Assembly: GCF_000708675.1 (NCBI RefSeq) | Contig: NZ_JELR01000001.1 | Location: 1,674,001-1,738,000, forward strand | Length of the DNA: 64,000 nucleotides | Source of the DNA: Microbulbifer sp. HZ11 | GTDB taxonomy: Bacteria; Pseudomonadota; Gammaproteobacteria; Pseudomonadales; Cellvibrionaceae | Reading direction: 5' to 3' | Shown here: one piece after another, positions 56,286 to 64,000 of the stretch | How the letters are laid out: the number at the start of each line of letters is the position of its first letter | Numbering within the stretch: position 1 is the stretch's first letter | The notes under the pieces: model-generated | The model's database searches: none | What the model was told of the DNA's origin: nothing | The model's input: only the letters and a program-made list of their open reading frames with translations | Position numbers and translations under genes: made by a program

Positions 56286-56960
56286 TCAGGCGTAGACCGT
56301 GGGATCCGCCAGGCCTGCCTCGGCAAATCCGGCCGCGCGCAGGCGACAGCTGTCACAACGCCCGCAGGCCGCACCATTCGGTAGTGCCTGATAACAGCTT
56401 ACCGTCAGGCTGTAATCCACACCCAACTCACTCCCACGCTTGACGATATCCGCCTTGCTCATCTTCATCAGCGGTGCATGGATGCTCAGCCTATTGCCCT
56501 CGACCCCGGCGCGGGTGGCCAGATTGGCCATTTTCTCAAAGGCATCGATGTAATCTGGGCGACAATCCGGATACCCAGAGTAGTCAACCGCATTCACACC
56601 CACAAAAATATCCTGCGCTCCCAGCACTTCCGCCCAACCAAGGGCAATTGACAGGAACACAGTATTGCGGGCCGGCACATAGGTAACGGGAATACCGGAA
56701 GTCTCTTCTTCCGGCACATCGATACTATCGTCAGTTAACGCGGAGCCACCTATGACTCGCAGGTCCAGCTTCACAACCTTGTGCTCGCGGGCGTCCAGAT
56801 CGGCGGCTACACGCTGGGCAGCCATCAATTCGGCGCTGTGGCGCTGGCCGTAATCAAACCCCAGGGCAAAACACTCGTAGCCCTCTGCCCGGGCCATGGC
56901 CAGGACGGTGGCGGAATCCAGACCGCCGGAGAGTAGTACGACTGCTTTTTTGCTGCTCAT
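56286..56960 (-). CDS. queC: 7-cyano-7-deazaguanine synthase
   Basis: A 224-residue enzyme of queuosine synthesis that converts 7-carboxy-7-deazaguanine to preQ0 with ATP and ammonia. The PP-loop is [15 protein letters not shown] near the N-terminus. [11 protein letters not shown] and [17 protein letters not shown] are conserved. The zinc-binding cysteines lie in [20 protein letters not shown]. The start at 56960 is set by homology; the frame extends further upstream into queE. It follows queE by 49 bases. Confidence 0.95.
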   Translation of the reverse strand: MSSKKAVVLLSGGLDSATVLAMARAEGYECFALGFDYGQRHSAELMAAQRVAADLDAREHKVVKLDLRVIGGSALTDDSIDVPEEETSGIPVTYVPARNTVFLSIALGWAEVLGAQDIFVGVNAVDYSGYPDCRPDYIDAFEKMANLATRAGVEGNRLSIHAPLMKMSKADIVKRGSELGVDYSLTVSCYQALPNGAACGRCDSCRLRAAGFAEAGLADPTVYA

Positions 56961-57009
56961 AGTTCTGCCAATTGGGTTCGGTTTAATAGGGAAGAAGTTG
57001 AAACAGGAA

Positions 57010-57708
57010 TCAAACGCCCGGGATATCGCCCCACAGCAGCTTGTGAAGCTGCATCTGCATACGCACCGGCAGCCCGTCCTCCAAAATCCACTCCGCCAGC
57101 TGGCGCGGGGCCAGCTGTTCGTAACTGGGGGAGAAAAGCACTTCGCCCACGCGCTCGGCAAGCTGGTACTGGTCCAGGGTAAAGCGCGCCCAGTCGTAAT
57201 CGCCACGATCACAGATCACAAACTTGATCTGGTCCTTTCGGCCCAGCAACGGGATGTTTTCCATGCGGTTTCGCCCCTGCTCGCCCGAGGCCGGTGTCTT
57301 GAGGTCGACCACACGAGATACCCGCTCATCCACTAGATCCACCGGCATGGCGCCACTGGTTTCCAGGGAAACCTGGTAGCCGGCATTGCACAGGGCTTCC
57401 ATCAGCGGGATGCAGTTGGGCTGCGCAAGTGGCTCGCCACCGGTAACACACACATGGCGCGCCGGATAAGACTGCACTTTTTGCAAGATCTCGGCCAGCG
57501 TCATGCGCTCGCCACCGTAAAAGGCGTACTCAGAGTCACAGTAGGTACAGCGCAATGGACAGCCGGTCAGACGCACGAACACCGTGAGCAGACCGCTATC
57601 CCGGGCCTCCCCCTGCAGCGAATAGAAAAGCTCACTGATACGCAGAGACTCTGCGGTCAGGTCCACAGCTTTTTCACTTCGGCTTAATTCAGTCTTCAAC
57701 TCGGCCAT
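57010..57708 (-). CDS. queE: 7-carboxy-7-deazaguanine synthase (radical SAM)
   Basis: A 232-residue radical SAM enzyme converting 6-carboxytetrahydropterin to 7-carboxy-7-deazaguanine. The cluster motif CX3CX2C is in [17 protein letters not shown], the SAM-binding motif in [31 protein letters not shown] is the typical beginning. The start at 57708 follows GAGCGG; an upstream in-frame codon at 57765 would reach into the terminator region. Operon with queC. Confidence 0.95.
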   Translation of the reverse strand: MAELKTELSRSEKAVDLTAESLRISELFYSLQGEARDSGLLTVFVRLTGCPLRCTYCDSEYAFYGGERMTLAEILQKVQSYPARHVCVTGGEPLAQPNCIPLMEALCNAGYQVSLETSGAMPVDLVDERVSRVVDLKTPASGEQGRNRMENIPLLGRKDQIKFVICDRGDYDWARFTLDQYQLAERVGEVLFSPSYEQLAPRQLAEWILEDGLPVRMQMQLHKLLWGDIPGV

Positions 57709-57769
57709 ATACCGCTCAGATCGTAAAACTTGTCCGGACAGGCGATAACGCGCGCGCCGGCACAAACAA

Positions 57770-57800
57770 AAACGCCCGGAGGGTTAGTACCCTCCGGGCG
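57770..57800 (-). terminator. Intrinsic terminator after the tol-pal operon
   Basis: CGCCCGGAGGG / CCCTCCGGGCG is a perfect 11-bp stem followed on the minus strand by TTTTTGTTTGTG. A second small hairpin (AAACCAGC / GCTGGTTT, 57828-57846) lies nearer to the cpoB stop. Confidence 0.88.
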
Positions 57801-57891
57801 CGGGATCATAGAGTTTTTTTGATCACAAAACCAGCACCGCTGGTTTAACCTCCCTCTGCCGGCGAGGTGTCAGGCCACAGAGAAAGCGGCC

Positions 57892-58725
57892 TTAGAAATT
57901 TTCTTTGAGGTACTGCTTCGCCAGATTGGAGGCGCGCTGATCGCTCGCTGCCACCTGCTCCAGCAACTCCTTGGCTTTCGCATTGTCGCCCAGCTGGTGA
58001 TATACGGTACCGAGCTTATAGCGGCCATCCCATACTTTGCTTGAGTTGGGGTAACCGTCCAGAAGCGCCACAAACCAGGTGCGGGCCTCTTCTATATTCC
58101 CCTGCACCAGAGCGATTTCACCCAGCCAGTAGTTGGCATTCGGGGCGTATTGCCCGTTCGGATAATCCTCCAGCAGACTCTTGAACGCTTTACTGGCCCC
58201 TGCGTAATCACCATTGCGGGCAAGGCCGAAACTCGCCTGGTAGCGGTCGCGCTCACTTTCGCTCGCCTCTGGGGCTGAACCACCGCCAGCGGTTGGGGCA
58301 GGCCCGCTGCTTGACGCACTGGTACCGGATTCACTCCCGGATGGCGCACCATCCGCCGGCGCTGCACCGTCGAGCTTGGATATACGGCGGTCAAGGTTCA
58401 TGTAGTCTTCGGTGCGCTGCTGGCGCAACCGCTTGACCTCGTGCCTGAGCTCCTCCACCGCGCCACGCAATTCCTGAACTTCCTGCTGCAGTACCTGCAT
58501 CTGGTAGTAGGCATCCGCCTGCGGGTTCGCCTGCAGGTTACCTGCCGAGGTATTGGTACGTGCCGCCAGCTGTGGATAACTGGGGGGAGGAGGGGTTGCA
58601 GTGCCCTGGTTGACGGAGCTGCCACTGGACAGATCCACCACCGGCGCCTGCGCGAATACGGACGAAGCCGCAGCCAAACTGGCTGCGGCTATCGCGATAC
58701 TTCTAATCAAAAAAGACAATTGCAT
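57892..58725 (-). CDS. cpoB: Tol-Pal system protein CpoB (YbgF)
   Basis: A 277-residue periplasmic protein with a signal peptide (ending VFAQAP). A coiled coil (about 70-110; YYQMQVLQQEVQELRGAVEELRHEVKRLR) mediates trimerisation in the family. A Ser/Pro/Gly linker leads to C-terminal TPRs (about 155-275; NYWLGEIALVQGN). CpoB coordinates peptidoglycan synthesis by PBP1B with Tol-driven constriction. Ten bases after pal, last gene of the operon. Confidence 0.93.
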   Translation of the reverse strand: MQLSFLIRSIAIAAASLAAASSVFAQAPVVDLSSGSSVNQGTATPPPPSYPQLAARTNTSAGNLQANPQADAYYQMQVLQQEVQELRGAVEELRHEVKRLRQQRTEDYMNLDRRISKLDGAAPADGAPSGSESGTSASSSGPAPTAGGGSAPEASESERDRYQASFGLARNGDYAGASKAFKSLLEDYPNGQYAPNANYWLGEIALVQGNIEEARTWFVALLDGYPNSSKVWDGRYKLGTVYHQLGDNAKAKELLEQVAASDQRASNLAKQYLKENF

Positions 58726-58734
58726 GCTTCTAGA

Positions 58735-59214
58735 TTAGTTGATTACCACGCGACGGTTCATTGCACGTGCGCTCTCGCTGGAACCTTCCTGAGCCGGGCG
58801 CTCTTCACCGTAGCTGATCACTTCCAGGTTGGCAGCGTTTACGCCTTGAAGTACCAGGAAGTCGCGAACCGCGTTGGCGCGACGCTCACCCAGTGCCAGG
58901 TTGTATTCACGGGTACCCAGCTCGTCAGCGTGGCCTTCCAGGCGAACGGTGCCAGCGGCGCCGCGCATACGGTCAGCGTGCTTGATCAGCAGCTCACGGG
59001 TGGAAGGCTTCAACAGGCTCTGGTCGAAGTCGAAGTAAACGACGTTGTCCAGCGGAACTGCGGTTTCGGTAGCAGTGGTGTCTTCAACCACAGGAGGTGG
59101 GGTCTGATCAACTACTTGCTGGTTCGCGCTATCGTCGGTATCGGTGCTGGAACAACCGGCCATTACTGCCAGTACACACGCCAGGCCCAAGCCGGTTTTT
59201 ACTGATTTGAACAT
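58735..59214 (-). CDS. pal: Peptidoglycan-associated lipoprotein Pal
   Basis: A 159-residue outer-membrane lipoprotein. The signal ends VMAGCSS (lipobox). An Asp/Thr/Pro linker leads to the OmpA-like domain (about 55-159), with YFDFDQSLLKPSTRELL and LEGHADELGTREYNLALGERRANAVRDFL, which bind peptidoglycan. The ATG at 59214 has GGAG six bases upstream; a TTG two codons earlier is less likely. Confidence 0.97.
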   Translation of the reverse strand: MFKSVKTGLGLACVLAVMAGCSSTDTDDSANQQVVDQTPPPVVEDTTATETAVPLDNVVYFDFDQSLLKPSTRELLIKHADRMRGAAGTVRLEGHADELGTREYNLALGERRANAVRDFLVLQGVNAANLEVISYGEERPAQEGSSESARAMNRRVVIN

Positions 59215-59348
59215 AAACAACTCCGCTTTAGTGTTATCGAGAAATCCTGTAAGGGGTAAAACCCAGGATTAAATCAGGGTTTCGCTTCTTCTTATTTGTT
59301 TGATCTCACACTTGCCGCAAAAAAATAAGAAATGCGCCAGGTACTGCA

Positions 59349-60647
59349 TCAATCAAAGTAAGGCGACCACGCCGGCTCGCGGACATTCCCCTGCTGAGAG
59401 GGCAGGCTGTATTTCACTCCGGCATCCAGCGACACCGCAGCTAGAATACCCTTGCTCCCCCGCTTGGTGGCGTACATCAGCATCGCGCCATTGGGCGCAA
59501 TACTCGGGGATTCGTCCAGGCGCGTCTCCGTAAGGACACGCATTTGACCGGATACGATGTCCATCGTAGCGATAGTAAAAACCCCCCTGCTACGATGCAC
59601 CATAACCAGCGTTTTGCCATCGGGAGATACCCGCGGACGCGCGTTGTAGTCGCCGTCGAAGGTTAAGCGGTCTACTTGACCCGTGGCAAGAGTCAATTGA
59701 TAAATTTGTGGCTTACCTCCCCTGTCAGAAGTGAAAACCAGCGATTTTCCGTCTGGCATCCAGTTCGGTTCGGTATCAATGGAGAAGTGGCGGGTCATGC
59801 GAGTGAAACGGCCGGACGCCAGGTCGAGTACATAAATCTCCGGATTGCCATCTTTCGACAGCACCATGGCCAGCTTGGAGCCATCGGGAGACCAGGTTGG
59901 AGAGCTGTTCAGCCCCTTGAAGTTCGTCAGCTGCTGACGGGCGCCGGTGCGGATATTTTCGCGGAAAATAGCCGGACGACCTGTCTCAAATGACACATAG
60001 GCCACTTCCTGCCCATTGGGTGACCAGCTTGGTGACATCACCGGTGCACTGAAGCGACGAATCTGTCGAGCGCGGGCCCCATCGATATCCGACAGCATCA
60101 GCGCATAACTGGGTTGACCACCGCGCTGCGTTTCCTGCACGTACACCATCTGGGTACCGAAAGCTCCGCGAATACCGGTGATCGCTTCAAAGATCTCGTC
60201 GGCGGCACGGTGGGCGATATCCCGCAACTGCTGTGCGCCGCCGGTGACCTGCTTGGTGAAGACCTTGCGCTGACCAAAGATATTGGTGAGATCAAAACTC
60301 AGCAGATAGCCATTCGCCTGAGGCTGCATACGGCCGGTGACCACATATTCGGTGCCGAGCATGCGCCAGTCACGAAAACTGACCTCCTCCGGGTTCTTCG
60401 GGAATGACAGCATGTCTTCCCGCGGTACCGGGGCGATCAGACCACTGCGACGCAGGTCGGCCGAGATTATGGAAGACACATCTTCCGGCAACACTCCGCT
60501 GCCCGCCCAATCAAAGGGCACCACCGCTACCGGGGTAGGATTGTCATTGCCATCATCAATTTCCACCACCAGCTGGGCGCGGGCGGAAACCGCCAGCACG
60601 CAGCCAAGCAGTGAGGCGAAGAGAAGAGAGACTGTTTTTTTCATCAT
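59349..60647 (-). CDS. tolB: Tol-Pal system beta-propeller protein TolB
   Basis: A 432-residue periplasmic protein. After the signal peptide (ending VSARAQ) come an N-terminal alpha/beta domain (about 25-165) and a six-bladed beta-propeller with repeats such as [31 protein letters not shown] and [18 protein letters not shown]. It interacts with Pal and TolA. The start overlaps the tolA stop (ATGA). The 134-base gap to pal could hold a separate pal promoter. Confidence 0.96.
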   Translation of the reverse strand: MMKKTVSLLFASLLGCVLAVSARAQLVVEIDDGNDNPTPVAVVPFDWAGSGVLPEDVSSIISADLRRSGLIAPVPREDMLSFPKNPEEVSFRDWRMLGTEYVVTGRMQPQANGYLLSFDLTNIFGQRKVFTKQVTGGAQQLRDIAHRAADEIFEAITGIRGAFGTQMVYVQETQRGGQPSYALMLSDIDGARARQIRRFSAPVMSPSWSPNGQEVAYVSFETGRPAIFRENIRTGARQQLTNFKGLNSSPTWSPDGSKLAMVLSKDGNPEIYVLDLASGRFTRMTRHFSIDTEPNWMPDGKSLVFTSDRGGKPQIYQLTLATGQVDRLTFDGDYNARPRVSPDGKTLVMVHRSRGVFTIATMDIVSGQMRVLTETRLDESPSIAPNGAMLMYATKRGSKGILAAVSLDAGVKYSLPSQQGNVREPAWSPYFD

Positions 60648-61390
60648 TGGCGCAGGCCTTCGACTCTGAATATCAGTTTGGTTGTTCTAATCTGGCGCTC
60701 GAACAGTGACGGCTCCTCGCGCGCCACCTTTTCCACTTCCGGGAAGACTTCTACCTTCTTGACCGCAGTCAGTACGGATCTATCCACCGCGGGGTTACCA
60801 CTGCCTTTGGTAATGGTAGAGGCCACCACGCGTCCGGTGGGCACAAAATTGATCTGCACTTCGACCACCATGCCATTGCGGGCACTGGGCGGGCGACTCC
60901 ACACCTGCACAATACGCTGGCGGATCGCCTGGGCTACAGACATTACGGCCGCGGAGTCGTCGCTGGCGTCCTGAAGCGCTTCCTCATCCTCAAGCGCGTC
61001 CTCAAACGCACTTTTGCGCTCCTGCTTGAGCTGCTCTTTACGCTCGGCCTCTTTGCGCTCTTTCTCCTTGCGCGCCTCTTCGGCCTTGCGCTTTTTCTCC
61101 GCTTCTTCCTTTTTCTTGCGCTCGGCTGCAGCCTTGCGTTTTTTCTCCGCCTCGGCCCTACGCTGACGCTCCAGCTCCTGCTGGCGGCGCTTCTCGCGCA
61201 GATCTACCTTGGGCGGCGCCTTGGGTTTGTCAGACTTGGATTCCAGCTGTACCAGCTTGGCCTGCACAAACTTGGGCATTGGCTTCAGTTCGCGCTTGTG
61301 TTCCGCCTCCCAGCCAAAAGTCAGCACCGCGATCAACAACGCGTGCAGTGCGACACTGATAACAATGGCCGGGCCGTAGGAGCGATTCAT
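60644..61390 (-). CDS. tolA: Tol-Pal system protein TolA
   Basis: A 248-residue inner-membrane protein with one helix (about 7-24; [20 protein letters not shown]). A Lys/Glu/Ala/Arg-rich helical domain (about 65-150) follows, then a C-terminal TonB-like domain ([24 protein letters not shown]..). It is much shorter than E. coli TolA because the helical domain is short, as in many non-enteric species. The start at 61390 is chosen for the membrane helix. Confidence 0.94.
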   Translation of the reverse strand: MNRSYGPAIVISVALHALLIAVLTFGWEAEHKRELKPMPKFVQAKLVQLESKSDKPKAPPKVDLREKRRQQELERQRRAEAEKKRKAAAERKKKEEAEKKRKAEEARKEKERKEAERKEQLKQERKSAFEDALEDEEALQDASDDSAAVMSVAQAIRQRIVQVWSRPPSARNGMVVEVQINFVPTGRVVASTITKGSGNPAVDRSVLTAVKKVEVFPEVEKVAREEPSLFERQIRTTKLIFRVEGLRQ

Positions 61391-61409
61391 ACTTGCAACT
61401 GGCTCCAGG

Positions 61410-61841
61410 TCATTCCGACGGTGGCTCGGTGACCAGGCCCACACTGGGGGCGCCAGCCTGCTGCAGGTGGGTCATGGCGCCCACGATCAGACCGTATTTG
61501 GCATCGGTGTCACCCCATACCAGCACCGGTGTTTTCGGCTTCTGGCGCAGCACCTTGGCCACGGTTTCCTTGATCTCTTTCAACGGTTTGGCGACTTTCT
61601 CATCGTCACCGAGATTCAGATAATAAGTGCCGTCGGCCCTCACCGACACGATCAACGGCTCGTCATCGGTATCATCAATCGGGGCCGACGGTGCATCCGG
61701 GAGATCCACCTTTACGCCCTGCATCAACAGCGGCGCGGTCACCATAAATACGATCAGCAGCACCAGCATCACATCGATGTAGGGCACCACGTTGATCTCG
61801 GAGACCAGCTTGCGCTTCGGGGCTTTGCGAAAATTGCTCAT
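61410..61841 (-). CDS. tolR: Tol-Pal system protein TolR
   Basis: A 143-residue ExbD/TolR protein with a single helix containing the proton-channel aspartate (SEINVVPYIDVMLVLLIVFMVTAPLL) and a periplasmic domain. It works with TolQ as the proton-driven motor that energises TolA. Confidence 0.96.
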   Translation of the reverse strand: MSNFRKAPKRKLVSEINVVPYIDVMLVLLIVFMVTAPLLMQGVKVDLPDAPSAPIDDTDDEPLIVSVRADGTYYLNLGDDEKVAKPLKEIKETVAKVLRQKPKTPVLVWGDTDAKYGLIVGAMTHLQQAGAPSVGLVTEPPSE

Positions 61842-61876
61842 GATTCAGCTCTTTGCACAGCGTTGCGTTCAGCGCC

Positions 61877-62569
61877 TTAACCGGCGGCATGCACTTTGCG
61901 GTGCAGAATGGAAGAGAACTCTTCGGCAAACGTCTCGTAGCTGGATAGCAGCCACTCCGCTTTAGCGGAATACCGGTTGTATGCCATCACCGCTGGTATC
62001 GCCGCAAACAGGCCCATGGCGGTGGCGACCAGCGCCTCGGAGATACCCGGCGCGACCGTCGCAATGGTGGCCTGATGCATGGTGGCAAGACCACGGAAGG
62101 AATTCATGATCCCCCACACGGTGCCAAACAGGCCAATGTAGGGACTGACGGAGCCGACCGTGGCGAGGAATGGCAGGTTCATTTCCACCTTTTCCTGCTC
62201 CCGGGACATGGCCACGCGCATGGCGCGCTCGGTGCCTTCCATAACCGCCGCAGGGCTACTCTTGCCCTGCTGGCGCAGGCGGGTAAATTCGGTGAAGCCG
62301 GCGCGGAACAGGGATTCAACACCGTCGATCTTGCCTTTCTCGGCAGCGGCGTTGCCGTCGCGGAACAGCTGGTTCAGATCCGCACCTGACCAGAACTTGC
62401 GCTCAAAGTTGATCATGGACTTGCGTGCGCGGGACAGATAGGTTCCGCGCTGAATGATCATTACCCAGGAAATGACCGAGGCCAGTAACAGCATCAGCAT
62501 GACCAGCTGCACCAGCAGGCTGGCACTGGAAATCAGGCCCCACAGAGAAAGTTGTTCACCGGCATTCAT
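61877..62569 (-). CDS. tolQ: Tol-Pal system protein TolQ
   Basis: A 230-residue ExbB/TolQ/MotA-type protein with three helices: near 15-38 (LVQLVMLMLLLASVISWVMI), near 135-155 and near 170-190. The conserved segment ATVGSVSPYIGLFGTVWGIMNSF is present. It forms the proton channel with TolR. Its start overlaps the ybgC stop by four bases (ATGA). Confidence 0.97.
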   Translation of the reverse strand: MNAGEQLSLWGLISSASLLVQLVMLMLLLASVISWVMIIQRGTYLSRARKSMINFERKFWSGADLNQLFRDGNAAAEKGKIDGVESLFRAGFTEFTRLRQQGKSSPAAVMEGTERAMRVAMSREQEKVEMNLPFLATVGSVSPYIGLFGTVWGIMNSFRGLATMHQATIATVAPGISEALVATAMGLFAAIPAVMAYNRYSAKAEWLLSSYETFAEEFSSILHRKVHAAG

Positions 62570-62979
62570 GAATGTTGACTCGCTGCCTTCAAAGCTTGAT
62601 GGATGGATTCTGGGAGTGCGCAGGGCTTTCGGCTTGCGTCATCCACGCAGGCCACTTTGACCACGCCCTCACAAATAATTTCATTACCGCGCCAGATTTT
62701 CTGCTCAAAGGTCACGGCGGCGCGGCCGACCTTGGCCACCGCGGCGCTGGCCCTGAGTTCGTCGTCGAGTATTGCAGAGCGACGGTACTGAACCTCCGCT
62801 GAATGCACCACGAGCAACAAACCCTGCTGCGGCATCGCGGGTTTATCATAGCCGAGCGCACGGACCAATTCTGTGCGCGCGCGCTCCATATACTTTAAAT
62901 AATTGACGTAATAAACAATTCCGCCAGCGTCTGTATCCTCGATATAGACACGAATGGGAATACTGAAGGGCTCTGACAC
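62566..62979 (-). CDS. ybgC: Acyl-CoA thioesterase YbgC (Tol-Pal associated)
   Basis: A 137-residue hotdog thioesterase. The beginning IRVYIEDTDAGGIVYYVNYLKYMERARTELVR contains the family's catalytic Asp in YxEDTDAGGxVY. It is the usual first gene of the tol-pal operon; a role in phospholipid metabolism at the envelope is proposed for the family. Confidence 0.95.
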   Translation of the reverse strand: MSEPFSIPIRVYIEDTDAGGIVYYVNYLKYMERARTELVRALGYDKPAMPQQGLLLVVHSAEVQYRRSAILDDELRASAAVAKVGRAAVTFEQKIWRGNEIICEGVVKVACVDDASRKPCALPESIHQALKAASQHS

Positions 62980-63144
62980 GCACCGTCCTTAATTCGCCGA
63001 CCGCGAACTGACTTTTTCTTGTTGATAGCGGTTTGGGTCACACCGGGAGGATTTCAACTCAAGTGGAGCCCTCCTGGCGATATTAGACGGACATGCTACA
63101 GGAACTAGACCGCTTCGTCAGGTGTGGCCAGCGACAATTGCGAG

Positions 63145-64000
63145 TCAGATTCGGTCGGGCTTGGGAATACCAAAGTGCTGGTAGGCCAGTGCAGTCACCA
63201 CCCGGCCGCGGGGAGTGCGGGTCAGGTAGCCCTGCTGAATCAGGTAAGGTTCCAGCACATCCTCGATGGTATCGCGCTCCTCGCTGACCGCAGCCGCCAG
63301 GCTGTCGACCCCCACCGGACCGCCGTCAAACTTCTCGATCATGGTGAGCAGCATGCGGCGGTCGAGCTGATCGAAGCCGCTGGCATCCACGTTCAGCATG
63401 TTCAATGCCAGGTCCGCGGTTTCCGCACACACATGACCGTCGCTTTTCACTTCGGCGTAATCCCGTACCCGGCGCAGCAGACGGTTGGCGATACGCGGGG
63501 TGCCACGGGCACGGCGCGCCACTTCGTGGGCACCCCCCTCATCCATCGCCACACCCATCAATCCGGCGGAGCGGGCGACAATACTGGTGAGATCTTCCAC
63601 CGAGTAAAACTCGAGGCGCTGCACGATGCCGAAACGGTCGCGCAATGGCGAGGTGAGCAGCCCGGCTCGTGTGGTGGCCCCCACGAGGGTAAAGGGCGGC
63701 AAATCCAGCTTGATGGAACGCGCCGCCGGCCCCTCTCCGATCATGATATCCAGCTGATAGTCTTCCATGGCTGGATACAGCACCTCTTCCACATGAGGAC
63801 TGAGACGGTGGATCTCGTCGATAAACAGCACGTCCCCGGGTTCGAGGTTGGTCATGATGGCGGCGAGATCACCGGCCTTCTCCAGCACCGGGCCGGAAGT
63901 GGTCTTGATTGCCACCCCCATTTCCGCGGCAATGATATTCGCCAGAGTGGTTTTACCGAGACCGGGCGGACCAAATACCAGGGTGTGGTCGAGCGCTTCT
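63145..64000 (-). CDS. ruvB: Holliday junction branch-migration helicase RuvB (partial, N-terminus beyond window)
   Basis: The C-terminal 284 residues of the hexameric AAA+ motor that drives branch migration with RuvA. Visible are Walker A ([17 protein letters not shown], at the window edge), Walker B ([11 protein letters not shown]), sensor 1 ([11 protein letters not shown]), the arginine-finger region (SPLRDRFGI) and the winged-helix C-terminus ([16 protein letters not shown]). It lies upstream of ybgC-tol, the usual order. Confidence 0.96.
   Translation of the reverse strand, partial: EALDHTLVFGPPGLGKTTLANIIAAEMGVAIKTTSGPVLEKAGDLAAIMTNLEPGDVLFIDEIHRLSPHVEEVLYPAMEDYQLDIMIGEGPAARSIKLDLPPFTLVGATTRAGLLTSPLRDRFGIVQRLEFYSVEDLTSIVARSAGLMGVAMDEGGAHEVARRARGTPRIANRLLRRVRDYAEVKSDGHVCAETADLALNMLNVDASGFDQLDRRMLLTMIEKFDGGPVGVDSLAAAVSEERDTIEDVLEPYLIQQGYLTRTPRGRVVTALAYQHFGIPKPDRI

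Overview
The window looks like chromosomal DNA of a marine gammaproteobacterium. The GC content is fairly high, fabV serves as the enoyl reductase, and there is a canonical ruvB-ybgC-tolQRAB-pal-cpoB-queE-queC block, a marine-type class GN sortase pair and giant GlyGly-CTERM subtilases. A Cellvibrionales member such as Microbulbifer is my best guess from gene content; no rRNA or other taxonomic marker is present to prove it. No prophage, insertion sequence or CRISPR array was seen.

Layout. 1-5.4 kb: housekeeping genes (partial aldo/keto reductase, fabV, YciA-like thioesterase, tandem universal stress protein, SulP anion transporter). 5.5-13.4 kb: a self-contained export module made of a membrane-fusion adaptor, an ABC ATPase, two MacB/FtsX-type permeases, an NtrC-family response regulator and its sensor kinase. 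It is preceded by a good sigma-54 promoter and a cluster of TGTCCG/CGGACA half-sites placed like an enhancer. 13.4-19.2 kb: an AraC-type regulator divergent from an RND adaptor/pump pair without an outer-membrane factor. 19.2-20.2 kb: three consecutive small cysteine-containing lipoproteins. 20.5-24.9 kb: aceE-aceF of pyruvate dehydrogenase.

25.5-46.5 kb is the accessory heart of the window. An RstA/RstB-like two-component system, a DUF3019-like protein and a MipA/OmpV protein form one leftward operon. It is divergent from a 1713-residue S8 subtilase with a C-terminal GlyGly-CTERM sorting signal, and a tandem TTTGTACAAA box lies between them. After a DUF1254 protein, an outer-membrane-like protein and a MalT-type LuxR regulator comes a second, paralogous module: a 1720-residue subtilase divergent from an OmpR-family regulator whose receiver has lost its phosphorylation residues. 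46.8-49.8 kb: class GN sortase and its VIT/VWA substrate.

50-64 kb: purC (long form), an AI-2E/PerM-family protein, a TusA-like protein, a BepA-like M48 protease with TPRs, nadA, two tRNA-Lys(UUU) genes, queC, queE, the complete Tol-Pal operon, ybgC and the start-truncated ruvB.

Scattered between genes are six copies of a roughly 100-130 bp nested inverted repeat. Each has a long outer stem, an inner hairpin with an AGGGA or TGGA loop, and a shared end ACCCGGT..GC..GCCGCC. They fall into two subfamilies. Together with the sigma-54 export circuit and the duplicated subtilase/regulator modules, they are the most interesting content.
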